DNA from: RGIG8767 sp964386235
GTDB taxonomy: Bacteria > Bacillota > Clostridia > Lachnospirales > Lachnospiraceae
Reading direction: 5' to 3'
Length of the DNA: 16,647 bases
NCBI GenBank assembly: GCA_964386235.1
Contig: CAYLSH010000043.1
Span: 1-16,647 of the forward strand
Shown: piece by piece, positions 14,710 through 16,647 of the stretch
Position numbering within the stretch: position 1 is the first letter of the stretch
Layout of the letters: every line of letters begins with the position of its first letter
Notes under the pieces: model-generated
Told to the model about the DNA's origin: nothing
The model's input: the letters and a program-made list of their open reading frames with translations, nothing else
Databases searched by the model: none
Made by a program: the position numbers and the translations under genes

Positions 14710-15288
14710 CTATGACTTTCTATTTAACACATAGCCCGTCACTGCACCTACAATGCCGCCAACAATATGTGCCATGTTGGAGATATTATCCTGTAATGCG
14801 ATTCCCTCATAGACCTGCTGCCCGATAAATATGACTGCCACAAGAATAAAAGTCAACGGGATCTCGCCGTCCTGAAATCCGGTAAAGGATGCCAGAATAA
14901 TAAAAGCAAAAACCACTCCGCTGGCTCCGCACAAACCCACATTCCAAAAGAAGAGATAATTCACCAGCCCTGTAACAACTGCCGTGATGCCGATCACTTC
15001 CAACAGTTCCCCGGAACCATGTTTTTCTTCCAGCATGGGACCTAACAATAATAAATAAGACGCGTTGCCGATAAAATGATCCCATCCCGCATGACCAAAT
15101 ATATGCGTAAAAAATCTTACATACGTCATAGGGTCTTTTAAGGATGCGTGATACGTCATAAAAAGCATCTGCGTGATTCTTCCATGTGAGAGTACTCCTA
15201 AGAGTGTCACAACAAAACATAAGAACACAAAGCCCAATGTTACCGGTGCGTTAAATACAATCTTTCGTTTACCCAATTTACCTTTCAT
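14710..15288 (-). CDS. Rhomboid-family intramembrane serine protease
   Basis: The 192-aa polytopic membrane protein cleaves transmembrane substrates within the bilayer. The active-site Ser is S123 in GASG and the partner His is H174 in NMAHIVGG. The oxyanion-side pair His-x3-Asn (GlpG H150/N154 equivalent) is in WDHFIGN (H71, N75). It has six-helix size with little outside the membrane. All catalytic residues are present, so it should be active; the substrate is unknown. The start is ATG at 15288 with AGAGGA 6 nt upstream. A TTG two codons earlier directly follows that site and is too close. It is probably co-transcribed with the Dabb gene 26 bp upstream. Confidence 0.92.
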   Translation of the reverse strand: MKGKLGKRKIVFNAPVTLGFVFLCFVVTLLGVLSHGRITQMLFMTYHASLKDPMTYVRFFTHIFGHAGWDHFIGNASYLLLLGPMLEEKHGSGELLEVIGITAVVTGLVNYLFFWNVGLCGASGVVFAFIILASFTGFQDGEIPLTFILVAVIFIGQQVYEGIALQDNISNMAHIVGGIVGAVTGYVLNRKS

Positions 15289-15314
15289 GGTCAATCCTCT
15301 TGTCTCTTTGACTG

Positions 15315-15614
15315 TTATTCACTGTCAAACTCATAATCAATACATGCTCTTTCTACTCTGACGGGTCCCACAAATTCACCAAATTTCAAATGCAACGGTG
15401 ATTTCTGGTATTCATCCAGCGCTTCTGCCGAATCAAAGTCAAAGATCAAAGCCACGTCATAATTGGTAGCAGGCGTTTTTTCAGAATTTTTTACAACATT
15501 GAATTTTTTAATCTGATCCAGTTCTTTTAAACTCTCGGCTCTTTTCAAAAATTCAGCAATGTTTTTTTCTTTGTTTTCCTCTTTTAATGTAAACATACAT
15601 ATGTGTCTTATCAT
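15315..15614 (-). CDS. Dabb-domain protein (stress-responsive alpha/beta barrel)
   Basis: The 99-aa soluble protein consists of one Dabb domain (dimeric alpha-beta barrel). It begins MIRHICMFTLKEE, the usual start of the family, with NYDVALIFDFDSAEALDEY (about 52-70) and the HLKFGEFVGPV segment near the end. Dimers of this fold are found in stress proteins and in some enzymes; the role here is unknown. The start is ATG at 15614, with GGAGGG 6 nt upstream; the GTG just before it is too close. It leads into the rhomboid gene. Confidence 0.9.
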   Translation of the reverse strand: MIRHICMFTLKEENKEKNIAEFLKRAESLKELDQIKKFNVVKNSEKTPATNYDVALIFDFDSAEALDEYQKSPLHLKFGEFVGPVRVERACIDYEFDSE

Positions 15615-15636
15615 CACGAACCCTCCGTTGTTTTAT

Positions 15637-15670
15637 TTAATAAAAGTAATTGTTTCCGTTTTTCAATTAC
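15637..15670 (-). promoter_or_regulatory. Possible Dabb promoter and weak hairpin
   Basis: TTGAAA (15661-15666), 18 nt, then TATTAA (15637-15642) is a plausible minus-strand promoter. The 7-bp inverted repeat GTAATTG/CAATTAC (15646-15652, 15664-15670) lies across it and is followed by TTTTATT, so it may act as a weak terminator for the gene upstream. Confidence 0.35.
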
Positions 15671-15684
15671 CATTTTATCCGTTT

Positions 15685-16125
15685 TTACAATTTCGCAATC
15701 ACCAGTATTACAATTAAAATGACAGCAATGACTCCCAAAATTTTAAGAGCCAGAACGTCTCCATATGTCATCGGCAAAACATGTTTTCCTATTTTTACCT
15801 TTTCCTGCAGTTGCTGTTCTTTTTTAAGACTCTTTGTAAAATCTTTGTCCGCCCATTTTTGAAATCTCGCAGATTTTTTACATAAAACCTCCAGTAGTAT
15901 TCCTGCAACAATCTGAATAATACCCAGAATGATCATCCACCAACACTCATTCCAAGGCGTTTTGCATGCAATCGGAATCAATGATAGCAAAATCCAACAC
16001 ACGCCACATCCAAAGATTATCTTTCCACCGAGGCGATATGCACTTACTCCATCTTTTTGTGACCGGCATGCTTCCACTGCCGCTTTGCTTGCCTGACGGG
16101 ATGCTTCCTGTCCAAACCAACTCAT
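15685..16125 (-). CDS. Hypothetical 3-TM membrane protein
   Basis: The 146-aa protein matches no family that I recognise. A polar, alanine-rich N-terminus (1-32) is followed by helices at about 33-54 and 62-82, a lysine-rich loop (84-120, with KSARFQKWADKDF) and a C-terminal helix at 123-146 made almost only of Ile, Leu and Val. The start is ATG at 16125, with GGGGG about 10 nt upstream. A longer frame from a TTG at 16278 is rejected because a strong promoter lies inside it (16210-16238). The gene has its own promoter and about an 80-nt leader with a GC-rich hairpin. The Dabb and rhomboid genes follow on the same strand. Confidence 0.75.
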   Translation of the reverse strand: MSWFGQEASRQASKAAVEACRSQKDGVSAYRLGGKIIFGCGVCWILLSLIPIACKTPWNECWWMIILGIIQIVAGILLEVLCKKSARFQKWADKDFTKSLKKEQQLQEKVKIGKHVLPMTYGDVLALKILGVIAVILIVILVIAKL

Positions 16126-16148
16126 AAATATGTTCCCCCTATATAATG

Positions 16149-16175
16149 CGCCTAGCGCGGTTGCGCAGCAAGGCG
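16149..16175 (-). promoter_or_regulatory. GC-rich hairpin in the 5' leader
   Basis: The outer arms CGCCT/AGGCG (16149-16153, 16171-16175) and the inner GCGC/GCGC around GGTT (16155-16166) can fold in the leader of the 3-TM protein mRNA, about 24 nt before its ATG. Its GC content is far above its surroundings. Confidence 0.4.
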
Positions 16176-16209
16176 ATACTTTCCGAAAAATGTCCAGCCG
16201 TGCATTCTT

Positions 16210-16238
16210 ACTATAATTCCCACTACCGCCCCTGTCAA
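16210..16238 (-). promoter_or_regulatory. Strong sigma-A promoter for the 3-TM protein gene
   Basis: Minus strand: a consensus TTGACA (16233-16238), a 17-nt spacer, then TATAGT (16210-16215). This is the closest match to consensus in the window. An inverted repeat TGCTCC/GGAGCA (16242-16247, 16254-16259) lies just upstream. Confidence 0.75.
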
Positions 16239-16304
16239 TCATGCTCCCATGCAGGAGCAAAATGATGGTTAGTTGCAATCTTTACAGATATCTTTCCAAT
16301 ATCT

Positions 16305-16406
16305 TTAATCCTTCCCCTGCATAGCCATCATTTTTTCAATTTCTTCATCAGACATTGGCTTAATCATCATTCTTTTCGTTTTCACACATAGTTCCTTTTT
16401 CTTCAT
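16305..16406 (-). CDS. Possible small protein, 33 aa
   Basis: A 33-codon frame runs from ATG 16406 to TAA 16305, with AGGAG 11 nt upstream (16418-16422). The peptide is basic in its first half (KKKELCVKTKR) and acidic or helical in its second (MSDEEIEKMM). No family is recognised. The composition looks protein-like and the ribosome site is fair, but conservation would be needed to accept it. Confidence 0.35.
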   Translation of the reverse strand: MKKKELCVKTKRMMIKPMSDEEIEKMMAMQGKD

Positions 16407-16461
16407 TACCCCATAAACTCCTTTTTCTTCTTTTTATAGACATTTTTCGGTAGAAACACAT

Positions 16462-16563
16462 TTATTTCATCCCATAGATTTCAACAAAATGTGACAGATG
16501 CGCAACTATCTGTGTCCACATTTCATCCATCCTGTCCGGCTCCCGGTCTGCAATCTCTATCAT
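16462..16563 (-). CDS. Possible small or remnant ORF, 33 aa
   Basis: A frame from ATG 16563 to TAA 16462 encodes 33 residues with a protein-like look (MDEMWTQIVAHLSHFVEIYG). The frame stays open upstream to a stop near the window edge, with hydrophobic codons (KLFFTLEIVAPVTV). It may therefore be the tail of a gene interrupted by the palindrome at 16599. There is no convincing ribosome site. Confidence 0.25.
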   Translation of the reverse strand: MIEIADREPDRMDEMWTQIVAHLSHFVEIYGMK

Positions 16564-16598
16564 CACTGTTACCGGTGCTACAATTTCTAAAGTAAAAA

Positions 16599-16643
16599 AG
16601 AGTTTCGCTTGCGAAACTCTAGCGCCGCTTTTGCGTCGCTTTT
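16599..16643. repeat. Perfect palindrome followed by an 11-bp direct repeat
   Basis: AGAGTTTCGC (16599-16608) and GCGAAACTCT (16611-16620) pair perfectly over 10 bp around TT. GCGCCGCTTTT (16622-16632) and GCGTCGCTTTT (16633-16643) are tandem copies with one change. The element runs into the window edge. Its layout resembles the hairpin-plus-CTAG unit at 9940-10005. Confidence 0.7.
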
Positions 16644-16647
16644 AGCG

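Noticed and set aside
14435..14734. Plus-strand open frame of 99 codons
   Set aside because: It runs straight through the tRNA-Gly gene and its promoter, so it cannot be a real protein gene.
15685..16278. Longer 197-aa version of the 3-TM protein from a TTG start
   Set aside because: The extension contains a near-consensus promoter and leader hairpin, has no ribosome site, and its extra residues do not look like a conserved domain.

Overview
The window reads as a chromosomal stretch of a low-to-moderate GC Firmicute. The best guess is a gut-type, motile Lachnospiraceae (Clostridia). The inference rests on AGGAGG-type ribosome binding sites, sigma-A-like promoters, a chemotaxis receptor, an XRE/DUF3169 pair and the general look of the proteins. 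No species can be named from the sequence alone. Nearly every gene is on the minus strand. The exceptions are one methyltransferase and one tRNA-Gly. No transposase, integrase, phage gene or CRISPR array is visible. The window also contains a run of 100 N (9812-9911).

Layout, left to right. (1) 84-2225: a GMP synthase with an intact ATP-pyrophosphatase half but a gutted glutaminase domain, preceded by a HAD phosphatase. A divergent SAM methyltransferase lies at 2340-3140. (2) 3141-3281: a long hairpin and a bidirectional terminator. (3) 3282-4775: a six-helix methyl-accepting chemotaxis protein. (4) 4891-5920: an XRE regulator and a DUF3169-like membrane protein in one operon, behind an array of TTGTCA/TGACAA half-sites. 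Part of that array doubles as the terminator of the gene upstream. (5) 6042-9673: a hybrid histidine kinase (7TM, HisKA, HATPase, REC, HPt) followed by a YjdF/DUF2238-like membrane protein. (6) 9741-10005: a terminator, a scaffold gap and a palindromic 19-bp tandem repeat. (7) 9996-14331: a complete polyamine ABC transporter, potA-potB-potC::potD. Permease C and the binding protein are fused, and the ATPase carries a large insertion in its C-terminal TOBE region. (8) 14459-16125: a possible 35-residue small protein, tRNA-Gly(CCC), a rhomboid protease, a Dabb-domain protein and an unrecognised 3-TM protein. (9) 16126-16647: a strong promoter, two possible small ORFs and a palindrome at the edge.

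How the genes work together. The clearest unit is the polyamine importer: the PotA ATPase drives PotB plus PotC, and the fused lipid-independent, membrane-tethered PotD captures substrate. The hybrid kinase carries a whole His-Asp-His relay on one chain, but no terminal response regulator is nearby, so its target is elsewhere. The XRE/DUF3169 operon looks autoregulated. The most unusual observations are the PotA insertion, the glutaminase-dead GuaA, the terminator/operator/promoter overlap upstream of the XRE gene, and the alternating-palindrome repeat that includes the potCD stop codon. The N gap is probably an assembly artefact, because the two sequences touching it are identical over exactly 55 nt.
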